Notes under the pieces: generated by a model
Database searches by the model: none
What the model saw: only the letters and a program-made list of their open reading frames with translations
What the model was told of the DNA's origin: nothing
Made by a program: the position numbers and the translations under genes
NCBI GenBank assembly: GCA_964016875.1
Contig: OZ024719.1
Span: 27,037,877 to 27,101,876, forward strand
Source: Fallopia convolvulus
Lineage: Eukaryota > Streptophyta > Magnoliopsida > Caryophyllales > Polygonaceae
Length of the DNA: 64,000 bases
Direction: 5' to 3'
In this document: positions 31,514-42,578 of the stretch, piece by piece
Position numbering within the stretch: position 1 is the stretch's first letter
How the letters are laid out: each line of letters opens with the position of its first letter

Positions 31514-32012
31514 TGATGGCATACAACCCTGACCCAAGTCAAGCTCCAATGACTCCAAGGCGCCCTAGGCCATGGCGGCCCCCTTGGCGCGCTTGTGCCA
31601 CGACATGATCCTCTTGGCCTAGCCGAGCCACATCGGTGTCTATCTATTTTATTATTAATTATGTTGCATAACTTTATTATATTATATATATTATTTATAT
31701 TGTAGAAGACGTGCGCATGAGGGTATGCTTACCCATGCTAGTCTTCAGATTTAGTTTTCAAGAGTTGCCTATATAAGGCTCCTTATGTTGTTTGATGAAT
31801 TAGTTTTGGTCAATTTGGAAATAGAGATTACTCTTTTCATTTGGCCTTTACTCTCATTGCTCTCTTCCTCTCTTCCCCCTCATTCTACATTCAATACAAA
31901 CTCCCAACAAAAGTCATTCTCGGATTTCTCTCTAACGTCGACACCACTCGCTCAACCCCTTTTGTCTTGGATCTCGACGAGGACTTGCAGGACCGATCCT
32001 ACGGAGCTATCA
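31514..32012 (+). repeat. 3' LTR of nested element
   Basis: Preceded by the purine tract AAGGGAGGGAGAA, followed by the ATAAG duplication and then resumed RNase H sequence. Confidence 0.93.
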
Positions 32013-32459
32013 ATAAGGTGATTGCTTACACCTCGAGATAGTTGAAGTCGGGTGAGCAGAATTACCCTATTCATGATTTGGAGTTAGCAGTGGTGGCGCG
32101 TGTCTTGAAGATTTGGTGTCATTACCAGTATGGGAGTACATGCAAGGTGATGAACAATCGTAAGAGTCTCAAGTACATCTTCACTCAAAGCAAACTGAAC
32201 AGGAGATAGTGGAGATGGCTCGAGTTGCTGAAGGATTATGAGATGGAGATCTTTTACCACCCAAGGAAGGCGAACGTAGTCACCGATGCACTTAGTTGGA
32301 ATACCTCTCAGGAATGTATGTTGGTTCATCAGACTACCAGCCAGAATTGCAAAGAAAGATGATGAGGTACGGAATTGAGGTACAAATTCAGTGTTACCGG
32401 GGTAGACTGAGTATCTTGGAGTGTCAACCGACTTTGCTTGAAGAAGTGAGGTGAAATTG

Positions 32460-33650
32460 GAAATATGCCCAATGATTCAAGATCCGAGGCAAAAGTTAAA
32501 CCGAGGAGAGGCACCTATCTTTGTAGAGAGAGAGAAGACAATATCTTGAGTTTGCGCGGCCGAGTTTGTGTGCCTCGAGAGGTAGAGTTGAGACAGAAGA
32601 TTTTGCAAAAAGCCCACGCTACACCTTACCCAATTCACCCTAGAGCGAGTAAGATGTACAAAGATTTACGACAGTATTACTGGTAGGTTGGAATGAAGCT
32701 AGATGTAGAAAGATTGGTGGCTAAGTATCAGGTTTGTCAGCAAATGAAGTTTGAACACCAGAGGTCGGGAGTGTAAGGGGGAGGACATTTCTATGGACTT
32801 AGTCACTAGGTTGCAAATCAGCAAAGGGCATGATGCCATTTGGGTTAAAATGGATAGGCTGACAAAGACTGCTCGCTTCTTGCATATTAGACTTGGCCCG
32901 TGAGCAAGCTGGTAGAGGTATTCTTAAATCAGATAGTTAGACTGCGTGGCATGCCCAAGATGATTGTGTCAAGATCGTGATGGGCATTTCACTTTTAGAG
33001 TTTGGCAACAAGTGCGTGGGATACTTGAGATGAGGTTGCACTTCACGACTGCTTACCAACCATAGTTAGATGGCCAGTTCGAGAGAAAAAAAATTCAAAC
33101 TCTAGAGGACATGTTGGGGGCTTGTGTTCATTACAAGAGAGGTCTCTAGTTAGATCACTTGGCATTGGTGGAGTTGGTCTGCAACAACAGTTGACACTCC
33201 TCGATTCAGCTGGCTCCATATGAGGCTTTAATGGCCAGAGTTGCAAAACACCATTGTGTTGGGATGACCCGTCAGATCTTGTAGGGGAGAGGCCACAAAT
33301 GATAGAGGAGACGATTGGAAAGGTGACCTTGATCCGAGAGCATATGCTAACTACCCAGAGCGGCCAGAAATCCTATGTAGATAGGAGACGTCGACCACTA
33401 GAGTTTGAGATAGGGGCGCACGTCTGGTTGAGAGTGTCGCCTACTCGTGGTGTGAGGAGACTTGGGGTGTTACCAGCCCCCTTGGATGGAGTTCACCTTG
33501 TCTTTCACGTGTCACAGTTGAGACAATACATTACGGATCCCAGCCACATGCTCAATTATGACTGTTTGAGTGGGGTACGAACATCAGGTTTCGTGCCGAT
33601 AATGGAAGAATTATCCCCATCGTTAGACATGGTTCAACGATGAAAGCACC
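32460..33650 (+). pseudogene. Integrase of the Del-like element
   Basis: The zinc-binding H2C2 part is visible (KAHATPYPIHPRASKMYKDL, then YQVCQQMKFEH). The catalytic core follows in broken frames (SMDLVTRL, HDAIWVKMDRLTKTA). The C-terminal part has KSYVDRRRRPLEFEIG, HVWLRVSPTRGVRR and a GVHLVFHVSQLR segment. Integrase would join element DNA to chromosomes. Frameshifts and stops are spread over the core. Confidence 0.8.
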
Positions 33651-33800
33651 AGTTGTTACAGTAGTATTTGGGATTAGAAGAAGAAGAGATCAAATTGATT
33701 GTGAAGAAGAGATTGAAGATAGATAGAAGAAGAAATAGAGGAGAAACAGAAGAACGATAGAGGGAATTGAGAGCGAATTAGGGTTTGGGGATTAGATAAT
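33651..33800. other. Purine-rich segment between integrase and chromodomain
   Basis: GAAGAAGAAGAG-type sequence that does not translate into the expected linker between integrase and chromodomain. It may be a small insertion, but no ends or duplication could be identified. Confidence 0.35.
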
Positions 33801-33809
33801 TCTGATTCA

Positions 33810-34020
33810 TTGATTGAGCCCGATCATACTTTCGTAGAACAACTGATAGCGATTCTTGACAAGCGTTCTAAGAAGCTGCGGAACAAGAGATTCCGTTGGT
33901 GTTGATTCAGTGGTCTCGACAAGGTGTCGAGGAGGCCACTTGGGAGACCGAGGATAGGATGAGAGAGAACTACCCCCAACTGTACTCAGGTTTAGTAGAG
34001 GCCTTTGAGAGTAGGGTTTA
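33810..34020 (+). pseudogene. Chromodomain end of pol in the Del-like element
   Basis: The frame gives IPLVLIQWSRQGVEEATWE, then TEDRMRENYPQL, matching the chromodomain that chromoviruses carry after integrase and which guides integration to heterochromatin. A stop lies upstream, so it is separated from integrase. Confidence 0.8.
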
Positions 34021-34299
34021 GAGATCGTTAGGAGGTAGGTTTGATGTTTGTTATGACTTAGTGTTGCTAAGCGTGTTTGTATCACATGTGTATGGATTGA
34101 TTGTCTTTCCTCGTTGTTATAGTAGTTGTTATGCCTTTTACTTGTCACATGTTCTGTTTAAGTTGTTGTCAATAATTTGGGGTTCGAGGACGAACCTCTT
34201 CAAGAGGGGGGGGGGAGGTTGTTAAACCTCGAGAACCTTTGAGAACTCCCATTTTGACCCTGGAAGTTTTGGGACGAAACTTTATTAAGGGGGGTATAA

Positions 34300-36982
34300 T
34301 GTAACACTCAGTTTCCGAAAAACCCGATAATTGGATCCTCCGTCTTAAGTCGCCTCCTTTTGCTACCATTTCACCTTCCCTTTTCCTTTGGGGGCCAAAA
34401 AGCCCAAAATGTTGTTGTCGGCCCAAATAAACCCGAACCCGTTTTTCAAACTTGAACCTGTTTCTTTCCCTTTTTCCCCACTCTTCACCCTACCACTCCT
34501 TTGTTGTCTTTTTTTTGGGAACCCCGCATCAGAAAACCAAAAGGAGAGGTGGTCGCTGCTCGCTATTGCCTTCTTCGTTGCCTATCTCCATCAGCACCAA
34601 GCTTCGTCACTTTCCTTTGTATTTCAATGGCGTGGAGACACCGGAGACTTAGTCTTCCGAAGCCGCCCATCATCGCCGAGTTCTCTTGTGCCAACACCGC
34701 CGGTAAAACCTTGTTTTCCGTTAATCTTCCTTCCTTTCTCTCCCTCTCCATCTCTGCCTTCCTCATCCGAGGTTCTTTTTCTTTTCTAGACAGTCTCCAG
34801 AAACCACGCCGCAAGCCTTGGATCTGCCCTCATCGCTTCAACTTGTTGCTCCGCCAGGCCTTGCTCGTTGCTAGATTAGAGCTCGTCAGCGATCAAATGG
34901 ATTGGCTCGTTTTTGTACACCGGCGCCGAAGTGAAGGAACAAGACCAAGCCTGCAGAAAAGCATGCCGTTGATCATCGTCGGGATTGACACTTGCTGAGA
35001 GTGTGAACGGTTCAAGACTTCCGATTAAGCCTTGCCAAAGCTCAATTGAAACCTAGACAGCTCCTGCCTTTGGTAAAGGCTTTTGCCCTTTCTTGTTCCT
35101 TTGATTGCCCCGTCTGTTGAAATATTGCCTTGTAATCTAGTAGTTGGTGAATTTTATTTCAACCTGATGAATGGTTGTTGTATTGATTATGCCTTGCGTT
35201 AGCTTCAAATGTTGTTGTAATGTTGTGAGTGAATGGTTTAATATTTTATATATATATACATTGTTGAGTGCGTGGCCTTACATTGTGTTGTTTATGTTAT
35301 TATAATGTTGTTCGAATGTTGTCGGTGAATTGTATTTATATTGTTTTCTTTGCATTTATAAATTTGCATGTTGGCCTCCGTTTGATTTGTATTGAGCACT
35401 CGATTAGTTTTGGTGGGTAACCTCCTTTGTTGTGAGGCTTTGGATTTGGATGCTAGGTTGGAAGCCGGTATTATAAATTTTGAATGATATATACATGTGT
35501 ATGTTTGTGTGTGCAGGGGGATTGGGGATTTGCGTTTGCACCTTGGAGCTAGGACTTTTATTGTGGTTGACCTTGAGCTTATGTTTCGTGTCATTTAAGG
35601 CTAAGGTGAAATCTTAGTTCGTTGAGTATAGCCGTTTGATGTTGGTTCTTGAGTTTGATGTGATTAATTTTAGTTTCAAACCACACTTGTTTTGGATGCC
35701 ATGATTTTTATGATGGTTCACACTTGGTGAGCCACTACACTTGTGCTTGCCTAAGATCGATAGTTACTCCTCACGGTTAGTCGGTTAACCGTGCACATTA
35801 TGATTCGTAGGTATTTAGTATCGACACATTTCTTACTTCTCTCGAGGATCACCTTCCAGGTAAGTCGTTCTCGACTTGCTCGACTCTATTCTAGTCTTGT
35901 TAGATTTCATGCCGTGATTGTGAGATTGGTTTTGGGAATTTGTCTCGAATGTATGTTTTCCTTGTGAAATGTTTTCTTGCATGATGTGATGCGCTTTCCA
36001 TTCCAAACATTTTCTCGTAAAAGAAATGGTATCATTTTCTCTATGCTGGCAGCGTAACCGACACGATCATGTGCGATGATTGTCGGTGGCGAAGAGGCGT
36101 CTAGCCATGGTCGTGTGTCAGCCGAGCCTCTTTAAAAATAAAATTAATTGCTTTGTTTTTGGCAAGTGCTTCAGTGAAGGCTTGACCAGGGGTTGGAAGG
36201 ATGACGTATATAAAAAGTGAGAGGGCCCGGGTGTGTTAGCGTCGTAGATTGGAATGCAACGGTGGGAGAAAGAATTGCATTTCCAAATAGGTTTGTGAAT
36301 GATTTTTGCTTGTGTTTGTGTGTTGTTATTTAGTTGGATTTTTGGCTTGTGAATTGTTGGTATGTTTGATGAATTATTTGTTTCGTTGTGTTTCCTTTCA
36401 CTTGTTAAATGTCGAATTGTTAGTTATTGTTTTTAAATGCTTTACATTTGTCATTGTTATTTTGTTAGTATGTGTATTGGAAATGTTTTGTTCTATTCAC
36501 TTGTTGCAGGTTAAGTTGTTGGTTATTTACGGTTTTCAAACGTCTTACTATTGCCGCTTGTTATCTAGCTTGCCTAGGGTAGTAGCTGACCCCTCGGGGG
36601 CCTTTATTTTTCAGTCTCAGGTACTCTTTCAGGTCTCATGGTGGAGCCTAGGTCGGATGTTGCAGCGGATTGATGCGCATGTGTCATTAGGTGTTGGAAT
36701 TGGTTGGGATGTTCTGCTTTACTGTGTATGCTTTGCAAGTTTTCTCATTTGTTGACTTAGGTGGGATGTCAATTTGGATGTGTCTTGTCTTAGTTGTGGG
36801 GACCTCATGCATGACATTGTTACAAATATTGTTTTATTAAATGATAGTTGGATGGTTTAAATTCGTTTTATCGTCTTGCCCGAGTTGCAAGGTCCAGGTG
36901 ATTCGGTTGTCAAACTATCTCAGGTAGTGTCCGAGAGGGCAAACTACTTAGTAACGCCCTGACGTCAAGACGGGGTGTTACA
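34300..36982 (+). repeat. 3' LTR of the Del-like element (2683 bp)
   Basis: TGTAACACTC start after the purine tract AAGGGGGGTATAA and a GTGTTACA end. It is complete, unlike the 5' LTR. Conserved small frames on both strands exist only because the LTR is duplicated; none is recognised. Confidence 0.92.
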
Positions 36983-37403
36983 AAAGATCCAAATTTTCAA
37001 TTGTTTTGTGCCGCTGGATCCAAATTGTTGGTATGGAAATTGATCGGTTTGAACATGTTTTTCTCAATTAAATTGTGTTTTTCATGTTTTAATGTCAACT
37101 GTGGTTCAGGTTCATAGATGAGTACATAATTAATCTTTGACATGCTTCCTTATGAGGGCTATTGTCTACTGATATTTCCTTTCATATTTTCCAGCTATTA
37201 TCCTTTTCCATTAGGTGGTGAGTTGGAAAATACTTGTTTTGCTAATTGCAGCATTATGTATGTTGTAGTAAATTGGAAATTCCTTTGGCGCGTCTCAACG
37301 CTGGCTGATTGCCTTGTTGCATTATACTTTGTAGGTTAGAACAGAAAAATGACATTGCTTGCGTATGATGTGGTGTTTGTGTAAAATCATATATCACTTT
37401 AAA
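36983..37403. other. Unassigned 420 bp between Gypsy LTR and tRNA-like sequence
   Basis: Unique sequence with splice-site-like pyrimidine tracts (e.g. TTTCATATTTTCCAG at about 37178). It is neither Gypsy LTR nor recognisable Copia. It may be host DNA or part of a transposed block. Confidence 0.4.
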
Positions 37404-37474
37404 AGCCTATTAGCTCAAATGGGAGAGCAATGTGCATGTGCACATAGATGTGAGTTCAAATCTCACATAGGCTA
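37404..37474 (+). tRNA. tRNA-like sequence, probable pseudogene
   Basis: It folds as a cloverleaf: a perfect 7-bp acceptor stem AGCCTAT/ATAGGCT, D stem GCTC/GAGC, T stem GTGAG/CTCAC with loop TTCAAAT, and box-A- and box-B-like sequences. The anticodon arm ATGTG/CACAT has a 6-base loop, so no anticodon can be assigned with confidence; length is 71. It could be a degenerate tRNA gene or the head of a SINE. It abuts the Copia gag fragment exactly. Confidence 0.55.
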
Positions 37475-38600
37475 ATTCTATCAATGTCAAGGTAAAGGAC
37501 ACTTTGCCAAACACTGTCCTAAAAGAAAAAGTGAAAAAACAGGTAAAAGTATGATGGCAACTTGGGACATGTCTGATGATGATGATGAAATAGCGCCAAC
37601 AATAGGAAAATGTTGCATGGCTATCGAAGATAAGTCTTCCCAAGAGGTAAATGACTCTGAACTCTCTTCTCTTTTGTCAAAAAAATCTAGAGAACAATTG
37701 GTTGCTATCATTGAAAGCTTGGAACTCAGGTAACTGAGTTACGAGAAAAGTTGGAAGATAATGAAGAAACTATCTCCAATCTCTTCAATGATAACAAACA
37801 CTGGTCCTCTAAGGCAATCGAACTTGAAAAGATTTCATCTCCTAAGTCAGTAACCTGTGATTCATGCTCAGAATCTAAGATCCAAGTCAATGACTTAGAA
37901 AAACATGTTACTGACCTAGAAGGTGAAAGACTCATGCTCAGAGCTCAGACTGGGTAATGCTAAGTTATCTAGCGAGATAGAAAAATTTAAAATCAAAGAT
38001 GAGACCAAAAGAAAGAAATGGTTGGATGAGTTTGTTGCTGAAAGGCCCAAGAGGTCAGAAATGACTGCAAAAGGAAGTTTGTGAAGGAGGTAGACAGATC
38101 TGGAATTGGCTTTGTTCGTGCACCAATACTCAGGGTACCAAGGCTGCTCCCCTCGCATCTAAAGGCAAAACCCCTATGTGTAGTGACAATGCAAGTTGTT
38201 CTACACATGTGGTGGATAAGTCTAATAAAGGGAAGCAACAGTGGTATCCTGATCAAAAGTCGCAAAACATATGGCAAAGACAAGTTTAGAACTCGGCTCC
38301 CTCACAAATTGACTTTCAATCTCGAATCAACAACAAACCGGCTACAAAAAATACGTTGCCCTAAAGTCTCACAGGACATGTTGGTATTGTGGCAAGCCTG
38401 GTCACTATCAACATGATTGTCACAAGAAGGCAAGAGATGATGAAAATGCAAGGTCACAGACTCTAAGTGTTAATCATGACAGATGTCCTATCATTGACTG
38501 TCCTTCAGGGTCTGTGTGTGCTAGTTGTGACAAATGTTGTTCAAAGACTGTTTTCGTTGCCAAACCCAGAGGAGACAAACAACTATGGGTTCATAAGAAC
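37475..38600 (+). pseudogene. Truncated Copia gag with two zinc knuckles
   Basis: Starts inside a CCHC knuckle: FYQCQGKGHFAKHC, where the first cysteine is replaced by Phe at the junction. An acidic, coiled-coil-like linker follows (MSDDDDEIAP, ELEKISSPKS, ESKIQVNDLEKH) with stops at 37732 and 37955. A second intact knuckle CWYCGKPGHYQHDC lies at 38379-38420. Two knuckles separated by a long linker fit SIRE-type gag. Confidence 0.8.
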
Positions 38601-38623
38601 TAACTGTTTCAATACAGCTTGAA

Positions 38624-41600
38624 GTGTGCGACCAGGAACCCTGGTTCATTGATAGTGCATGCTCAACTCATATGTCGGGAGATCCCAGGGATTTCGTCTC
38701 ACTTCAAGAATACAAGGGAGGTAAAATTACCTTCGTCAACAACAGTAAAGGTGGTATTTCAGGTATAGGTATGGTAAGATTTTCAAATAAGTTAACCATA
38801 GACAATGTGAATCTTGTTGATAATTTGAGCTTCAAGTTATTGAGTGTTTCTCAAATCTGTGCTAATGAAAAATATCAAGTTATGTTTGATAAGAATGGAT
38901 GTCAGGTACAAGAAATCTATTCAGGCAAGACTCTTCTGAAAGGGGTATGTGAAAACAATCTGTATAAGGTGGACCCTCGTTTTGAGCCTGAAGAAAAACT
39001 GTGTCTCAGAACAGTTACAAATGTCGCCGACCTCTGGCACAAGAGATTTGGTCATGCAAGTTTTCAACTTCTTGACAAGCTTCATAAGCAAGAATTGGTC
39101 AGAGGACTGCCTAAGATTGTTCCAAATAAGCATTAAGTTTGTGAGACCTGTGCGAGAGGTAAGCAAGTAAAGTCATCCTTCAAATCCAAAAAGGAGGTAA
39201 GTACTACTAGACCGTTAGAACTCATTCATATTGATTTATGTGGTCCTATGCGTGTCCAAAGTCGAGGAGGAAATAGCTATATTTTTGTCATTGTCGATGA
39301 CTTCTCACGGTATACTTGGACTATTTTTCTATCTTCTAAAGATCAGGTTTTTGAAGAATTTGAAGCATGGGTGAAGGTTGTTGAGAAAAAGCTTGAAGTT
39401 ACACTTGTATCAATCAGATCAGATCATGAAACAGAATTCGATAACTCTGATTTTTTGTCCTTTTGCAAGAAAAATGGCATAAGTCACAACTTCTTAGCTC
39501 CAAGAACTCCTCAACAGAATGGCGTTGTCGAGAGAAAAAATCGTGCCTTGGAAAACATGTCACGGTCTATGCTCATTTCAAGTGGTCTTCCAAGAAATTT
39601 CTGGGGTGAAGCCATAAATGCATCTTGCTATGTGATGAATAGAGCTATGCTTAGTCCACTTCTTGGAAAAACTCCATACGAATTGCTTAGAGGAGGTAAG
39701 CCCAATGTTGCTCACTTGCGCACCTTTGGATGCAAATGCTATGTTCACAACAACGGCAAAGACAGTTTGGGAAAGTTTGATCCAAGAAGTGATGTTGGCA
39801 CTTTTGTAGGTTACTCTCCTCATAGCAAAGCCTACAAAGTGTTCAATAAAAGGACAAGAAGAATTGAAGAAAGTGTTCATGTGGTGTTTGATGAAAATAC
39901 TATGGGAGGATCGATGATTGAAGATCTTGATGATGGTGATCAAGGTTATTTTCTGGTTCAAGACGAATCTCTTCCTGTTTCTATGAAAGAATCTACAGTC
40001 AGTGACAACACAGAAGTCACCGACTCAGATAATACAGAGGGAAGGAGTCAGAGACAAAACTCAAGTGACAGTGAGTCTGATATTGAGAAAAATCCTGAAA
40101 GAAGCTCAAGCATGGAGAACTCAGAAGAAGATTCAGAGGAGACACCTCAGACTCAAGTTGGCGACCTCACAGAAATACAGATCAGAAACTATCAACGGAA
40201 AAGTGCTCATCTTGTCACTAACATCCTCACTGATTTCTCAAAAGGTGTGCAAACTAGATCTTCTCTGAACAATTTCTTTGCTTTCATCTCAATGTTGGAG
40301 CCTAAGAATGTTGAACAAGCGTTGAAAGATTCGGATTGGGTCAGTGCCATGCAAGAGGAACTTCATCAGTTTGAAAGAAATAATGTATGGCACTTAGTTC
40401 CAACACCAAAGGGAAGATCTGTAATTGGAACACGATGGGTGTTCAGAAATAAGTTGGATGATGAAGGAAATGTGGTCAGGAAATAAAGCAAGGCTGGTAG
40501 TCAAAGGATACAATCTGCAGGAGGGCATTGACTATGATGAGACGTTTGCTCCAGTGGCTCGTCTTGAGGCGATTCGATTTCTCATTGCATATTCTGCTCA
40601 TCATGGGTTCAAGATTCAACAAATGGATGTCAAGACTGCATTCTTGAATGGATATCTAAAAGAAGAAGTGTATGTTGAACAGATTACAGGTTTCGAAGAT
40701 GTCGCCCACCCGGATCATGTCTACAAACTGGACAAAGCACTCTATGGATTGATGCAAGCTCCGCGTGCTTGGTATGATCGTTTGTCTCAGTTTTTTATTC
40801 AACATGGATACGTTCGAGGAAAAGTTGACAAGACTCTATTTCTGTTAAGAGAAGGAAGTCACACACTAGTTGTTCAAGCCTATGTTGATGACATCATCTT
40901 TGGTTCAACAAATGATAAGCTAGTGAAGAAGTTCGCTGACCTCATGTCTAGTGAATTCGAGATGAGTATGGTTGGCGAGCTTAAGTTCTTTTTGGGACTT
41001 CAAGTTGTTCAAAGTGAGAATGGGACTCGAGTTCATCAACAAAAGTATCTTAGAGAATGTGTTAAGAAGTTCGGACTGGAAAATGCTAAACCATTTGATA
41101 CTCCCATGTCACCGACTACCTCACTTGGAAAGGATGACAAAGATCCAGAAGTCAATGCTACTATGTATCGGGGTATGATTGGGTCATTGCTCTACCTCAC
41201 TACAAGCAGACCGGATATTGTGTTTGGATTTTGCCTATGTGCTAGGTTTCAAGCCGATCCAAGAGAGTCTCACTTGAAAGCTGTTAAAAGAATCATTTGC
41301 TACCTTAAGGGAACTGACAATCTGTGTTTATGGTATCCAAGAGGATTTGATTTTGAGCTTGTCGGGTACACAGATGCTGATTTTGCCGAAAACCGAGTTG
41401 ATAGAAAAAGCACTTCAGGGATGGCTCAATTTCTTGGGCCTTGTCTTGTGTCATGGGGTTCTAGAAAACAAAATTCAGTGGCTCTATTGACGGCGGAAGC
41501 AGAATATATTGCAGCTGCAGCATGTTGTTCACAACTCTTGTGGATTAAGCAACAAGTCAGTGACTATGGTGTGCAGTGTGGGTCAGTGCCTATACTATGT

Positions 41601-41825
41601 GACAACACCAGTGCAATGAATATCTCAAAGAATCTGGTGCAACATTCAACGACAAAACACATTGAAATAAGGCATCACTTTCTTCGAGATTGTGTGGAAA
41701 AGGGCATGGTCACTATGGAATTCTGTAGAACAAGTGATCAAAGGGCTGACATCTTCACAAAGGCCTTGAATCGTGAACCCTTTGAACAACTCCGCATGGA
41801 ACTAGGTATGATCTCTCTCCAATGA
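38624..41825 (+). pseudogene. Copia pol: protease, integrase, reverse transcriptase, RNase H
   Basis: Protease WFIDSACSTHMSG opens the frame; the GAG-pre-integrase LWHKRFGHAS follows. A TAA at 39134 interrupts it, and the same frame resumes with CETCARGK and the integrase core (LIHIDLCGPM; RSDHETEF; PQQNGVVERKNR). Normally RSDNG/RSDRG, the second box reads RSDHE. One inserted base near 40480 shifts the frame; the next open frame, to 41825, holds reverse transcriptase (DVKTAFLNG, YVDDIIFGS) and RNase H (TDADFA, AEAEYIA, ADIFTKAL). One stop and one frameshift prevent a full polyprotein. Confidence 0.92.
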
Positions 41826-41828
41826 TCT

Positions 41829-42578
41829 ATTTCCCTACATAACTTCCCTCAATGATTGGCTAGAATTGATTGCTTTACATATGTTTTGAAATCATGCTTT
41901 TATGGTGAAATTCTTGAACATACTTGATAGACATCATATTTAGGAAACCCCATGCATTTGATTGTCGATGACTTTTACTATAAACAGTATGTATGCAACC
42001 TTTTTGAGCTCTTTGTTTCAGCCCAAAAGAATCAACTTGATGATCCTAACCCTCACCACAAGCCCAAATGATGGTTGATTCTAAAGCTTGTCCCTGACCT
42101 ATCATGTTTGAGAGTCTCTATGAGCCCTCTTTTATTGTTATATTTAACGAAGATTTATCATCATGATCGACAAATCCTCAAAAATAAAATTTTACTTGGT
42201 TCTCTTTGGCACTCCCTGTGCAAACCCATTACCATGTAAGTTCTTAAAAGAGAAAGTCATGTGTGGACAAAAGTCACGACTATACGAAAGAAGCAGTTTT
42301 GTGGTAGAAGTCGCCGACATGCTCAAGGTCAGTGACTGAAAGTTCTGGCGCAAGAAAAAGATCATGGCTTAACAGTATATTTTGAAATTGGAAAGTGGAT
42401 TTGAAAAATAGAGGAAAGAGAAGATCGTGTGATTTGACAACTTCCTTAATGATGGAAGTGGATTCCTTTATTATGCCTCAACCGTCAAGATTAAAGGTAC
42501 ACTCTTCTCAATCTATTTTCTCTCTCTCAACTTCTACTCTCTCTCTCTCTCGAACCCGAGAACCTCAAACCCTCATCA
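41829..42578 (+). other. Region between Copia pol and envelope-like ORF
   Basis: Non-coding in the element. It carries GTCGCCGAC (42310) and GTCAGTGAC (42328) motifs and a CT-repeat (about 42536-42552) before the ORF start. Confidence 0.6.

Larger units (their letters stand above)
29123..32012 (+). mobile_element. Non-autonomous LTR retrotransposon (2.89 kb) nested in the Del-like element
   Basis: LTRs at 29123-29622 (500 bp) and 31514-32012 (499 bp) both begin TGATGGCATACAACC and end GAGCTATCA. ATAAG flanks the whole (29118-29122, 32013-32017). The interior has a tRNA-Met primer site at 29625 and a polypurine tract AAGGGAGGGAGAA before 31514, but no pol. It holds small open pieces and an internal repeat of GTGACATTGCTTGGCTACCC (30998 and 31115). 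LTRs differ at a few per cent of positions, so it is not very recent. It must move in trans. Confidence 0.93.
29040..32330 (+). pseudogene. RNase H of the Del-like element, split by an LTR element
   Basis: At 29040-29117: APILALP, FVIYSDSS and LGCVLM, the start of Gypsy RNase H. After the inserted element, at 32018: VIAYTSR, LKSGEQNYPIHDLELAVV and further, with stops. The two parts join across the inserted element and its ATAAG duplication. Confidence 0.8.
23877..36982 (+). mobile_element. Decayed Gypsy chromovirus (Del/Tekay type) with nested insertions
   Basis: Two long direct repeats (23877-25817 and 35054-36982) are the LTRs. The first is followed by TGGTATCAGAGC, an initiator-Met tRNA primer site, and the second is preceded by GGGACGAAACTTTATTAAGG, the Del/Tekay polypurine region. 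In between, degraded gag, reverse transcriptase, RNase H, integrase and chromodomain occur in the expected order on the plus strand. Multiple stops and frameshifts make it inactive. Two younger elements split its pol (28078-28655 and 29123-32012). Five bases on each side (ending GGAG; starting AAAGA) do not form a target duplication, so an end has been rearranged. Confidence 0.9.

Noticed and set aside
34388..34998. Overlapping plus-strand frames in the Gypsy 3' LTR
   Set aside because: They are low-complexity, absent from the other LTR and overlap in several frames.
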